DNA from: Epiperipatus broadwayi
Lineage: Eukaryota; Onychophora; Udeonychophora; Euonychophora; Peripatidae
DNA: 64,000 bases
Direction of reading: 5' to 3'
Assembly: GCA_028023455.1 (NCBI GenBank)
Contig: JAQFVV010006305.1
Coordinates: 611,001-675,000, forward strand
Both the position numbers and the translations under genes were made by a program. Below are positions 12,201 to 27,200 of the stretch, piece after piece (within the stretch, counting starts at the first letter, position 1; each line of letters opens with the position of its first letter). The notes under the pieces were generated by a model. The model searched no databases, was not told the origin of the DNA, and saw only the letters and a program-made list of their open reading frames with translations.

Positions 12201-15200
12201 GTCCTGGAGTCCGCAATATAGGAAAACGATATTTCATTTCTTCTTTTAGAAAAAGTGAAGGGATTGAAAGTGCGTCTTTTCAATCCCTTCTCCTTCAACT
12301 CTCCCGGACTTAACACATATAGCACACATATTTTATTTCCAATCTTTTCCTTTTTATATTAAAATTGCGGATGAACTGGACATGACATCATGATGATGAT
12401 GATTCTTCCACTGTGGCCCGTTTCCTGAGGAATTTTTTTTATTGGCTATTCTGATTTTGTTTTTCTCTCCTATCTGACCTTTAATTATAAATTTTGAGAT
12501 GCCCAAGGGCTAGTAAGTAAACTAGCCCTTGGACATCTCAAAATTTATAATTATTTACTTAAGACTAATTAAAAATAAGCATTTCCATTTTTAGCATTTT
12601 TACACAATAGAATTAATTAAATTTTGTATATTTTTAAAGATATATTTTTATCTTTAAATATAAGTTTTTTCTTAAAATTTAGTTTTAAAATACTTTTTTT
12701 TTTAAATAAAGTTTTCTTTTAATAATTTTCCATCTGTGCGACTTTATATATATATGAGTTTAGATGACTATTTGCGAACTTTTTATTTTTAATTTCTAAT
12801 TTTATTTATTAGAATGTAACAGCATGTGTGCCTGTTACAATATATATATATATGTTTTAAAAGCAAAAGCATCAAAGTTAGAAGCTGATCATAATAAATC
12901 TACTCAAATGACCAGACAGATTTCTTTTTTTTACTTTTGTCAATAAGTATCAATCCAGAATCTTTAGTTTTTGATTTCATCTTTCTACTACTGTAACAAC
13001 CATCCAGAGACCATGGAAATAGGCATTTTTTTAAAACAACCATAATCTTGATTACATGAGAAATAGAATTCAGATATTCTTCACAAAAGTTAGCAAATTT
13101 TTAAAAATTATAAGGCACATCGAAAACACTTCTATAACACCATTTAAAAAAAACAGCTTTTTCATCATATGATATGATGAAATTAACAGTAAATTCTATA
13201 TCTTAACTTCATTTTCCACATGCTATGCAAACATCATCAAAATTTATGATAAACCCTATGGAATATATTAAAATTTGTCAAATAGGCCATTTCCCCCCTC
13301 ACAAATATATAATGTATTTTATATTTTCTTTCTTTTTCTAAATATACAATATAATAGCATTTTTAAAAGAAAAAATATTGTGTATTAAAATGATCTATGA
13401 CATCAAACTATCTAATAACAAATAAAAGGGATAACAGGATTTATTATAGTTCTAGAAAGATATTCAGACATTTGATTGTTTAACTTTTGAATAGTAATCA
13501 GTCTGTTTATACTAAAATTATTCATCAACGATGATAAAATCTGTTTTAGTGTACAACACAGATAGAATGCATAAAAACTTTTCAAACAGCTTTTAAGATG
13601 GACAGGAATTTGGTAACATGCTACTATGCATACTCTCTGAGAAATTAATTAAAATGAACTAAAACTTTGCTCCTAAATAGATTCCAATTGGGAAAAAAAG
13701 CCTTTGTCAACCAAATAAAGTATTGTGCTATGTCTTCCATTTTGGTGCTTAAATGACAATACATCAGTAATGGGTATAATTAAGTAGTTGATTAGTATAT
13801 TCAAATAAATAAGATAGTTTTAAATACACCTGGGTCTCTTTTTACGCGGACTTGTTTAACACGATTTTGAAGTTACGCGATTCGTGTTTCACCGGAAGTC
13901 GATTTCCGATAATGCGCTATTACTTTAAATAATAAATTTTGCGCACTTACATTATATTGAAAGTAATAGCACATTATTGGAATTCGACTTTCATCTTAGT
14001 AATTTCAATATTTTCAGTGCTTTATAATAGTAAGATTTTATGCAATAATGAAATTAAAATCATGATTTCCACATTTTATGTATACACATATTAAATTTTA
14101 CAAGATTATAATATATAAAAATAAGCATTTATTTTTATAGCGTCTGTATACAATTTGTAATTACTTTCATATCGGCCTTTCAAGCCAATTGTGCAAACAC
14201 TTTGCAAGTGTTAAATAATAAATGAATACCCTCTGACCAATACAAGATATAGAATTTATTTGAGTCGTAGGAATAAGAGGGATTCTTTTTATTCCTGCAT
14301 AAATTCTATATCTTGTATTGGTCAGAGGGTATTCATTTATTATTTAACACTCGCAAAGGATTTGCACAATTGGCTTGAAAGGCCGATATGAAAGTAATTA
14401 CAAATTGTATACAGACGCTATAAAAATAAATGCATGATTAAGTTTCAGTTGGAATGACGCTTAGTAAATTCTAGAAAATTTCATCGGCATCATTCATTCA
14501 GACATTGTATATAGTAATTTAAAGTGACTGTTATATTGTCACACCTTCTGTGCCAGTACTTCAGATTTGCTCATATATAAATATTTGAGTCGTAGGAATA
14601 AGAGGGATTCTTTTTATTCCTGCACAAATTCTATATCTTGTATTGGTCAGAGGGTATTCATTTATTATTTAACACTCGCAAAGCGTTTGCACAATTGGCT
14701 TGAAAGGCCGATATGAAAGATTATAATGTAAATTTGTCCAAACATTGTGCGTGTTAATTTTGCATTTTAAATCACATTCTGTTTTTGCTTTTTAAAAAAG
14801 AACATAATCAATTATTATTTTCTTATTAATGACACTAATCATTAACGTGCTCTTAAATTCCAACGAGAGCTAAATGGTTGTATGTTTGGATATCGTGAGC
14901 TTCGTAAACAATTAATAAAATCATCGTCTCAAAGATTAATTACTAATTACGTTGTCACCAGAAAATCATAATAATTAAAACGTGTATAAAAAAATGTAAA
15001 TTACTGTACTGTAAATTATGCACAAAAATATATTATTTTGAATAAAATTAAATATTATAGTTAATAAATGTGGTTTTAATTTCTCCTTATTTTAAAAAAG
15101 TTTGTCTTGTATCAATTTTTTTCAAATTTGAAATTTTTTTATTAGTCATATTTTATTTCCTTATTTTTTTTTTGCGCGAATTTTAAAGTAATTTTACATT

Positions 15201-18200
15201 GGTGCTTTGCTTTTACGCGAATTTTGAAAAATCACAGACCGCATTCCCCCTTTTTCAATGTAAGGTCCGTCTATTTTTGTGCGATATCGTTTGCGCGTGT
15301 TTTCTGAGGAACCTATCTATCGCGTAAAACGAGACCCAGGTGTATATATAAAAAGTTTTTATTTATCTAGTGCTAGGTTTAATTTGTCACAGTCACTAGG
15401 AAATCACCCTACACATGCACTGTATAGACTTATATCACTTGAGGAAAACACTTAGTAATCACAAGATAGTCTTTTAAAACATAAGATGAATCCACCTAGT
15501 GACTTACAAATTAAACATATTTAATATTACATCTGATACTGATGTGCAGTAAATGTCATTTATTATATATAGTGTATGGAATTAAAGTTGATTAAGTAAA
15601 GATCTTAATGCTCTCATTTCTAAATGCTTAATATTTGCTATACATATATGTTTAGGTAAAAAAGATAGGGTCGATTCATCTTTCAAAATCTTTATCTTAT
15701 GTTTACTAAATGAAAGTTTTTCTCAAGTAATATAAATCTATACAATGCATGTGTAGGGGTAATTCTCTAGTAACTGTTACAAGATATAGTTTTGTGCATT
15801 TTAGTGCAATGGTAGATTGATAACTTGAGAGCTAAAAGTCTCTGCATCGATATTGAATTCTTGCCTTTGATGCCTGAATATCCTGAAATAGATTATCTCG
15901 AGTGTTAAGAACTGACAAGAAATCATTCATGCAGAGAAAATCAGTAACCAGAACTACACAACGATAATGGATCAATCAAACACTGATTTTTTTCTATATG
16001 AATGGTTTCTGCATATCAATTACATGTAGGATAACCTGAAAAAATATTTAACACCTTTTATTCAACAACTTTGATGAAGTCATTTTACTACTCATATAAT
16101 TAACACTATTCAATTACTTTGTTTCTTCTCTAGAAATTGAAACAAAAATCAATACAGGTAGCTATAAAGTTTGGACATACTTCAATTTCAGAATCATCAT
16201 AATCAACTATTATCAATCCACTGCAGGATGAAGGGCTCTCCAAGTTCAATCCATCTTTTCCTATTTTTAGCTTCTCTTCTCCACATCACCCCTGCACACT
16301 TTCTTATTTTATCCATCCATCTCACATGTGATCTCTTTCTGGGTCTTTTACAATCTCTTGGAATCCAGTTTAAAATTTCAATTGTCCATCTATTATCATC
16401 TCTTCTAGCAATATGTCCAGCCCAACTCCACATGTCTTTTAATTTTTTCAATGAGGTCAGTAACACCTGTTTGTTCTCTTACCCATACATTGCGTTTTCG
16501 ATCTCTTCTTGTTACTCCCAACATGCATCTCTCCATACTTCTTTGAGTGGTCTGAAGTCTAAGTCTCAGATCCATAAGTAAAAATTGGCAAAACACATTT
16601 ATTAAAAGCCTTCCTTTTCAAACACATAGGCATATTTCCTTTTAGTACCAAGTTATTTCTACCAAAAGCACTCCAACCAAGTTTAATTCTATGATTAATT
16701 TCATCCATTATGTTTCCATCTGTAGTAATAATCTGACCAAGATATTTGTAACTGTTAACTTCTTCTAACTCATCATAATCCATCTTTATTTTCATATTTT
16801 GAGAAAATGTATTAATCATTACTTTAGTTTTTTTAACATTTATCTTTAGTCCTACTTTCATCTGATAACTCCTGCAACATTTCCTGTAGCTCTAAAGCAT
16901 TATTTGCAAAAACAACTACATCATCTGCATAATCTAAATGACTTAAATAATCTCCATTTACTTTCACTCCTTTAGCTTCTCATTTTAATCCACAAAATAC
17001 TTCTTGCAGCACTGCTGTAAAAAGTTTTGGAGATATGGAGTCACCCTGTCTTACACCCTTTTCAATGTTGATTTTCCTACTATCATTATGTAATCTAATT
17101 GTTGCGTTGCATTTTTATAAATATTCTTTAAAATATGACAATATCCTGGATCTACACCTTGATGATCCAATGCTTTAATCACTGAAGAAATGTTTATAGA
17201 ATCAAATGCCTTTTCATAATCTACAAATCCTAAGCATAATGGCAACTCATATTCATTTGTCCTTTCTATAACTTCTCTCAATACCTGGATATGATCTACT
17301 GTACTAAAACCACTTTTAAATCCAGCTTGTTCTCTTGGTTGGTGGAAATCCAGTGTTTTCTGAAGACGAGTTGTAATTATTTTAGTAAAATTTTTATATA
17401 AGACTGATAGGTCTGTAATTTTTAATATCTTCTTTATCACCCTTTTATAAATATTAATATTAATACTGCATTCTTCCAATCAACTGGTATATCTTTATCA
17501 TATAGACATTTCGTATATAACTTTGCTAAATTTTTTTCTAATTCTTTGCCTGCTTCTTTTAAGATATCAATTATAATTCCATCATTACCTGGAGCCTTCC
17601 CTTTCTTCATAAATTTAATTGCATGTCTCACTTCCTCATTCAAAATTCTGGGCAATTCGGAAGATATAATAGGTATAGAAGGCAATTGTTCTTTACTACT
17701 ATATAATTCTTGATAGAAGTCTTCTACACATTTCATGATGTCATCTCTCTTTTTAGTAATAATGCCACCTTTTTTTCTTATTGCAGATATAAATTTCCTA
17801 CTAATACCAAAATGTTGTTTTACACTCTTTAGACTTTTATTCTCTTCTACAGCTTTCCTTGCTAGTTCACAATTAAACTTTCTTATATCATTTTCAACTC
17901 TTTTGCGCACCATTTTACAAAATTCGAGATATTCAATCTTTTTTCATGCATCATTGTTGTATATCTTCATATTCCTTCTTTTCTTCATAAATTCTCTAGT
18001 CTCAGTAGAAATTTTATTGGTCAATTGCTTCTACCAGCTATCTTTGTTGCAGTTTTTAGAAGTGTATCAGTTATTTTCCTATTAATGTCATTCAAATCTG
18101 AATCATGTTCAAAATCTACTAATACTTGAAACCGATTTGTAAGTTCTAATTTAAATTCATTAGAATGTTTCTGAAGATTAGGAATATCAATATTGTTTTT

Positions 18201-21200
18201 CTTAATAATTTTTGTCTCTCTAGTTTTGCATTAACATGTATCTTACATCTTACTAATCGATAATTACTTCCTGTGCTAAATTTATTAAGAACATTACAAT
18301 CTTGAAATATTTATTTTCTGTTAGTCAAAATATAATCCAATTCTGCTGTACCTTCATTTGGATGCTTCCATGTCCATTTCCTTTTAACATTTTTCTCAAA
18401 AAAAGAATTCATAATATAAAGTTTTTCTTTTTCTGCAAACTCCACAAGTCTATGTCCTCTCTCATTTCTACTACCATAACCAAAATTACCTACAGCATTT
18501 TCATCTTTCATTTGTTTACCAAATCTAGCATTAAATTCTCCCATAACAATTTTAAAATATTTACTCTGATCAAAAGCCTTTTGTATATCCATATAAAAAT
18601 TTTCTATAATTTCATCACTATGAGAACTTGTTGGGGCATAAACCTGAATTATCTGCATTTGGTATCTGCTATTAAGTTGTAAAACTAATCTTGCCACTCT
18701 GTCCGATACACCATCAATCTCCACAATGTTATTCTTCCATTTTTTTATTTATAATGAATCCTACTCCACTTGTTATTTCCAATATTTGTGCCTTTATAGT
18801 AGAGTATATATGTCCACTTTTTAAATCAATTGTTTCTTCACCTTTTCTTCTAACTTCATAAAGTCCAATAATGTCCCATTTAATATAAGACAGTTCTTCT
18901 TCTAACTCTTGCAATCTTCCTTCACTTGAAAGTGATCTGCAGTTGTAAGTACCTAAATAAAAAGTCGTCATCAAATGGGAGCCCGAGTCCGCAATCAGGG
19001 GATTCTTAGCACCCTCTGCCTTTGGCCACCAACAGCTGGCTTGGTTGGTGACTTTACAGCCTCCTAGGAATAAGGGCCATGATTTATTTTTGTCTGTCAT
19101 GATTGTATATATTGGAAAAAATATTCTTAAACTCAGAGGTAAAAAGCCAATAAACTCACCATGCTGGCTAATGCGTGTTGGTGAGCAGCCCATCCATGTT
19201 CGTATACTATATGAATAATCACATAATAATACCAACTGCAACGACAAGAACGTATGGAGTGGACATTAGGAATTTGCCCTGCTCGGTTCCTTTAAGGCCT
19301 CCAAGAGGAATCAAAGGGTCTCCTTTCAGTTAATAGCAAATTCCTTTCTGCTGCCAATTTCAGGATAGCATGGCATATATATATCTTCCCCAAAGGATAT
19401 AAAGACAAAATAGAATAACTATAGCATCACTTTCAAAAACATTTAGTTAAAAGATTAAAAGCTTTTTAAAAAAAAAAAAAAACTTAAGTTGTCTATTCAC
19501 AGCAACAAAAACAACAAGCAGATATCAATATAATAAATACAAATATACAAGAGCTGAAAAAAGTAACAAAAGAATTCATGTATTCTATATGAAATGAATT
19601 ATATAATGTGAATAATATTTAGAGAAATATGCCACTTCTCATGGAGAAAAGTTTAAGTTCTCGGAGATATCAGTGAATGATATTTATTAATCACTATTAG
19701 CAAATGATCAAAGCGAAATATTTAAATCAGATGATTGGAAATTCATGGCAAATGCTGTATGTTGCTATATAATTTTGTGAAATGAAGCATTATTATTTTC
19801 GAAAATGTTTTATCTGAAATATCTGCATCTAAATATGAATCAAAGTGTTCAAATGGTCTAAAGAGGAATGACAAACCAAAGAAATATCATTATATGGCTA
19901 TACAAATTATGAAGTTCTATCACTATGTTTTGCAATTGGGAAAAGGGAGAAATGCTGAGAAGTTTCTTTAGTTATTGCTAGAAATAATCTATAACAATGA
20001 TTGGGAAATGTGTAAACAATGCTTTATCTGATAATATGACATGCATTTAAATCTATCCAGTACTTTTGACATTATTTTTTACACATTGTAGCATTCCCAT
20101 CAGAAAACAATGGCTTTAAAATAACAGCTTAACTAAAAATGTTCTATTTGTAAAGCCATCATGTAGTAAAAACTGGAGGGTTGAGATATATCTTAATTTC
20201 TGCAATGATTTATTTCATTATTTTTTTATGTGTGGTAGTGGTGGGGTCAGAATCTGGATACTATTCTTTATAATATACAGATTTTCAGTAAGCAATAGTT
20301 TCTGATCACAGATGTTTTTACTAGACTATTATTCTTCTATCGTTAATGAACATATGAAATTGATAGCAACTTGCTGTCAGATAGTCTTTACCATAATATT
20401 AAGCTTCTAGCTGTAAAATATATATTATTTTGGTAGTAACTGAAACACAGGCTTGTTATATACCTGTGGCTATATATATGTAATATAGGGTATATGAGCA
20501 CAGATTTTCACACCACCCACCTCTCTCCACTCTATCTAATAACACTGATACACCTAAACACATATATGCTGAAAAGATAAATAATCACCAATATACGTAT
20601 TTCATGCTAAACCAGCAATCATCAGTTGGTCCAGACTATCATCTTTACACACATGATTGCTGGTTTAGCATGAAATACGTATATTGGTGATTATTTATCT
20701 TTTCAGCATATATGTGTTTAGGTGTATCAGTGTTATTAGATAGAGTGGAGAGAGGTGGATGGTGTGAAAGTCTGTGCTCATATACCCTAAATTACATATA
20801 TATAGCCACAGGTATATAACAAGCCTGTGTTTCAGTTATTACATTATAGAGATGTCTGCCCATCCTTGCATATGTATTAAATGGATTATGTCCTGTACAT
20901 GTGGGGTTCAGATTGACCTTAGGTCAACACGGGTGTGACAATAATCTCGGCCTCAGGGCTAAATGGATACCAATCTTAGGACGGCGTGGGAATTCACGTT
21001 CATGGCAAGCAACGGATAAAGATGAACTGTTTTAAACCGTAAGAACTTTACAATTAATGAACATTAAATTAAAAACTTTTCGTATTTAAAATAATTGCAT
21101 TAGTTTCCTATCTGACTAAAGTAGTTAAAATGTTATTTGATGTATTTTTTATTTATTTGTGTAAAATCATTTCCATTTATTTAATTTTGTTCTTTAAGTT

Positions 21201-24200
21201 TATTTATGATTTCTGTTTTCCGATAAATTAAAATTTATCAATGTTAAACTTAAGTCGGGCGTGAATGGCTGTATAGATTTGTAAAGTTATATTAGGGGAG
21301 GGTAATCTTAGGTTATTTGTTTCGTGGTTAAATTGGGTCAATGGATTGGATATATTGGTGTGATTAGTAGATGTAATATTGATTCGCTACGGGCAGAATC
21401 GCTTCATATGCCGCACACTTCCGTTTGCCTATGGAAGGAAATATAAGTCGGATACCGCAGTTCCTTTCTATGGAGTTTTTTGTTTTATTGCTCTTCTTTG
21501 CAGATAGATGTAATATTCCTATCTCATGAGAAGCAATTTCTTCTCTTAACTTTTTGTGCTGCCATATTTTATTACATTGAATACATCGATATATCAGATG
21601 AATTGATGCCAGTTTGACTACGAATTTTAACCTACGGTTAAATAGGGATAGAATGTTTATTTTCAAAAGCAAATTTATGTGGTCTATTCATACTCGACCC
21701 TAAATAGAAATGCATTAAATTTAAGTTGTTTATAGACGCTTGCATTGATTGTTTATTGGTTAACTATGTTTTGCGTTTCCATATTTGATCAAAATATATA
21801 GACATTCGATAAATAATGATACCTTACGGTGAGTATCAAAAATGTATTTATTCGGATGTCTTTTAAGTTATTGGTGACAACGCAAGTATCTTATGGTGAA
21901 TACTATTGGGTTACGTATAAATTTCCCTCCGCAATTGTCAGTAATCAATAATTTTGTATTTTGATCGTTTATGTTTACTTTGAAATGTGTTTAACCGTGT
22001 AATCTATGTAACCGATCTATAGCAACATATTAAAACAAGCTTTTATAATCCCATCTGTGCGAACTTAATTAAAATGTAAACTGATAATATAATAGAAATT
22101 AAAATGTAAATTAAAATCTAAGGTAAAGTTAAAAATAATGTTAAATTTTGAAATGTAAAACTAATACTAAAATAATTTTAAATCTTATATATATTGAGAT
22201 AAATAAATGTTTGTATGTTAATTACTGGCAGTGGCTTATTTTATTCTTTTTTTTATATATACTCTTAGATTATCTTATTAAATCTCTGCTATTCCACTGA
22301 GCTAGTGACATGGGCTAACGACCGGAATCAAAATTTAAAAAAAAAAAATTATTTTTTTTTTGACTGACATATCTGCCTACTTTATAAATTTTTCTAGGTT
22401 CAAATGCCTAGATGGCGCCCTGTAGTGCAGTTTACGTTAAGTCGCTTTCTCCGGATCATTACAATAACGATCCGGAGCAGGAAGACTTACGTAATCTGAA
22501 CTACAGGGCGCCATCTAGGCATTAGAACCTAGAAAAATTTATAAAGTAGGCAGATACGTAAGTCCAAAAAAAAAAAAAATTTTTTTTTTATATTTTGTTT
22601 CCGGTCGTTAGCCCATGTCACTAGCTCAGTGGAACAGCAGAGATCCAACAAGATAATCCAAGAGTATATATATAAAAAAAGAACAAAATAAGCCACTGCC
22701 AGTAATTAACATACAAAAATTTATTTACGCACATATATATAAGATTTAAAATTGTTTTATTATCAGTTTACATTTTAACATTTAACATTATTTTTAACTT
22801 TACTTTAATTTACATTTAATTACTATTATATTATAATTTTACATTTTAATTAAGTTCGCACATATAAATTTATGAAAGCTTGTTTATAATGTTGAATATA
22901 GATCGGTTACATAGATTTCACGGTCAAAAACATTTCAAAAGAAACATAAACGATCAAAATACAAAATTATTGGTTACTGACAATTGCAGAGGGAAATTTA
23001 TATGTAACCCAATAGTATTCACCATAAGATACTTGCATTGTCACCAATAACTTAAAAGACATCCGAATAAACACATTTTAGATACTCACCGTAAGGTATC
23101 ATTATTTATCGAATGTCTATATATTTTGATCAAATATGAAAACCCGAAACATACTTAACCGATAACCAATCCATGCAAGCATCTATAAACAACTTAAATT
23201 TAATGCATTTTTTATTTAGGGTCAAGTATGAATAGACCACATAGATTTGCTTTTGAAAATAAACATTCTATCCCTATTTAACCTTAGGTTAAGATTCGTA
23301 GTCAAACCGGCATCAATTCATCTGATATATCGATGTATTCAATGTAATAAAATACGGCAGCACAAAAAGTTAAGAGAAGAAATTGCTTCTCATGAGATAG
23401 GAATATTACATCTATCTGCAAAGAAGAGCAATAAAACCAAAAACTCCATACAAAGGAACTGCAGTATCCGACTTATAATTCCTTCCATAGGCAAACAGAA
23501 GTGTGCGGCGTATGAAGCGATTCTGCCCATAGCGAATCAATATTACATCTACTAATCACACCAATATATCCAATCCATTGATCCAATTTAACCACGAAAC
23601 AAATAACCTAAGATTACCCTCCCCTAATATAACTTTACAAATCTATACAGCCATTCACGCCCGACTTAAGTTTAACATTGATATATTTTAATTTATCGGA
23701 AAACAGAAATCATAAATAAACTTAAAGAACAAAATTAAATAAATGGAAATGATTTTACACAAATAAATAAAAAATACATCAAATAACATTTTAACTACTT
23801 TAGTCAGATAGGAAACTAATGCAATTATTTTAAATACGAAAAGTTTTTAATTTAATGTTCATTAATTGTAAAGTTCTTACGGTTTTAAACAGTTCATCTT
23901 TATCTGTCGTTTGTAAGTTTGAACAGGAATTCCCATACGCCGTCCTGAAGATATTGGTATACATTTAGCCAATGTTTTATTTATTCATTCGGAGGTTTTT
24001 TAATTTAGTTGGTCCTCAATGTAGAAAACGATAGTTCATTTCTCTTTCTTTCTTTGGCAAAACTGAAGTGATTGAATCGTGCGTCTCTTCAATCGCTTCT
24101 CCCGCACCTCCGCACTAACACCTATCTGTCACATCGTAATAATCATTATCTAATAATTTCCAAACTTGTCCTTTTATATTACTTTGAAAGATTGACTTAA

Positions 24201-27200
24201 CATTACGTCATCAATGTGATGATCCTTTTCGTTGAGGTCCGATTTCCCAATGGATTTATTTCATTTGCTAAAAGTTTCTATTGTTTTCCTATCTGACCGA
24301 TGTTTTTACATTTAAATGCCCAAGGCTGGTTTACATTTGACTAATTAAATTTATCATTTCCATTTCTGATTAATTAACCTGTTTTCCAAATCAAAGATAT
24401 ATTTAAAGATAAATTTAAAGATATAATTTTATCTCCAAATCTTTTTAAAATTTAGTTTTAAAATACTTTTTCTTTAATAAAGTTTTATTTTAATAATTTT
24501 TCATTATCTGTGCGATTTAATATATACGAGTTTAAGATGATATTTAATTTCACTTTTTAATTCTTAAAGAAACTTTTTAAATGCGAACTTTTTAATTTAC
24601 TTTCATGTTTAATAAATAAAAAAAAAACAATGTAACGAACGTCTGTGCTCGTTACATATCAGTAAAGTTGCTTAAAAAAAATGATCAAAAAAAAAAATAT
24701 TTTACTTAGGGTTAGTAATTACGGTACACGATTAACAAAATTTACAAACATTCGGTTAGTATAAAGACTATATATAAAAAACATGTTTACTATCGCTTTC
24801 CTATGGACCATTTACGTCTACGCCTCCTCCCCACATGAGTTCTATTATTATTATTATTTTTTTATACATTTTATTTTTCCACATGGCATGACAAGCAAGT
24901 TATTTAAATTATTTATTTAAGAAGGTTGCATTGAACTAAATACGTTTTGAAAGAAGTTAATGGATTTATACGTGTATATTTGCAGCACAATTATAAATAC
25001 CACCAACTTATTTATGACTGATTGAAATGCATACATAGGGTTACACTGAAGTAATTCCCAAAGGTACTCATCGTAAGGCACCACATTTCGATCATAAACT
25101 TACGTGGCTGTGCGCTCCTATACACCTTAAAGCATAATTTATATTACAACAACAAAAAAAAACATATCAACCGCAACCTTTTGACTTTCTTTTTAACGAA
25201 ATACAGTTTAAAATTATTTATACTTTCTTGTGTTTAATATATGTGCTATTTCTTTTACTGGCAGAGCTTTTATAAGATTTAAAGTATACGACTTTATGTA
25301 AACAGATAAAAATGTTTCATTTTGAGAAGAATTTGTTCAGGGTATACGTGGTTTATTAAATATCGGCCCCATGTTGGGCGCCAGTTGTAACGATCCGGAG
25401 CAGGAAGACTTATGTAATCTGAACTACAGGGCGCCATCTAGGCATTTGAACCTAGAAAAATTTATAAAGTAGGCAGATATGTAAGTCCAGAAAAAAAAAA
25501 TTTTTTTTTTTTATATTGTTTCTGGCCCCAGGTTGGGCGCCAGTTGTAACGATCCAGAGAATGCGACTTAACGTAAACTGCACTATAGGGCGCCATCTAG
25601 GCATTTGAACCTAGAAAAATTTATAAAGTAGGCAGATACGTAAGTCAAATAAAAAAATTTTTTTTTTTTTTATTTTGATTCCGGTCGTTAGCCCATGTCA
25701 CTAGCTCAGTGGAATAGCAGAGATTTAATAATATAATATCTTATCTAATTATATTTCAATATTAAAAAAAAATAAATGAAATAAGCCACTGCCAGTAATT
25801 AACATACAAACATTTATTTATGCACATATATATAAGATTTAAAATTATCTTAGTATTAGTTTTACATTTTAACATTTAACATTATTTTTAACTTTACCTT
25901 AGATTTTAATTTACATTTTAATTTCTATTATATTATAAATTTACATTTTAATTAAGTTCGCACAGATGGGCTTATAAAAGCTTGTTTTAATATGTTGCTA
26001 TAGATCGGTTACATAGATTACACGGTTAAAACATTTCAAAGTAAACATAAACGATCAAAAGATAAAATCATTGATACTGGCAATTGCAGCGGGAAATTTA
26101 TAAGTAACCCAGTAGTATTCACCATAAGATACTTGCATTGTCACCAATGATTTAAAAGACATCCGAATAAATACATTTTAGATACTCACCGTAAGGTATC
26201 ATTATTTATCGAATGTCTATATATTCTGATCAAATATGAAAACCCAAAACATACTTAACCGATAACCAATCCATGCAAGCGTCCATAAACAACTTAAATT
26301 CAATGCATTTTTATTTAGGGTCGAGCATGAATAGACCACATAAATTTGCTTTTGAAAATAAACATTCTATCGCTATTTAACCTTAGGCTAAAATTCGTAG
26401 TCAAACTGGCATCAATTCATCTGATTTTCAAATCAAATTAAAAATCTCTTATGAGATAAATATTACATCTATCTCAAAAAAATAAACAAAAACTCCATAA
26501 AAACTTATCCACTTATAATTCCTTCCATAAACAAGAGCATTCTACAAATATTAACCTAATCACACCAATATATCCAATCCATTGACCCAATTTAACCACG
26601 AAACAAATAACCTAAGATTACCCTCCCCTAATATAACTTTACAAATCTATACAAGCATTCACGCCCGACTTAAGTTTAACATTTATATAATTTACCTTAA
26701 TGGAAAACAGAAATCATAATAAAACTTAAAGAACAAAAAATAAATAAATAAATGGAAATGATTTTAAATATATATATAAAAAAAGAAATACATCAAATAA
26801 CATTATTAATAAATTAAGTTGGTCAGATAGGATAATATTGCAATCATTTAACTCTGGAAAGTTTAATTTAATGTTCATTATTTATAAAGTTCTTACGGTT
26901 TAAAACAGTTCCTCTCTATCCGTTGCTTGCCATGACGTGAATTCCCACGCCGTCCTAAGATTGATATTCTGTTGGCCGATTTATTTATCCATCCGGAGGT
27001 TTTTGTTTTAACTGGTCTTCAATGTAGAAAAACGATAGTTCATTTCTCTTTCTTTCCTAGCAAAACTGAAGGGATTGAATCATGCGTCTGTTTCAATCCC
27101 TTCTTCACTTCCGCACTACCACATATCTCTCACATCGTAATTAATCATTCACTCACTAATTAATAATTTCCAAATTTTCCTTTTATACGTATTCGAAGGA

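Larger units (their letters stand above)
16185..19330 (-). mobile_element. RTE-type LINE, near full length, inactivated
   Basis: Non-LTR retrotransposon with an apurinic-type endonuclease followed by reverse transcriptase, sense to ARPC5 inside its third intron. The 5' end includes GTTCCTTTAAGGCCTCC (near 19285), also present at the start of the second copy at 38970. The 3' end follows the CTGCAGTGGATTGATAA string (16223-16207) that closes the coding region, then GATGAT-like bases. Several frameshifts split the reading frame. No target duplication was identified. Confidence 0.88.

Noticed and set aside
15300-15325. CTGAGGA in the pogo-like terminal region as a hammerhead core
   Set aside because: It is part of the terminal repeat, and no stem II or GAAA follows.
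15803-15868. tRNA-like stretch with GCAATGGTAGA and TGAATTC-like arm
   Set aside because: The arms do not form a proper cloverleaf and the T-arm lacks the conserved GTTC; at most an old tRNA-derived SINE trace.
21364-21672. 102-codon open frame repeated in mirror at 23247-23555, looking like a conserved protein
   Set aside because: Both lie at the same place in inverted LTR copies, so similarity is due to DNA duplication. Other LTR copies do not keep the frame, and no domain is recognised.
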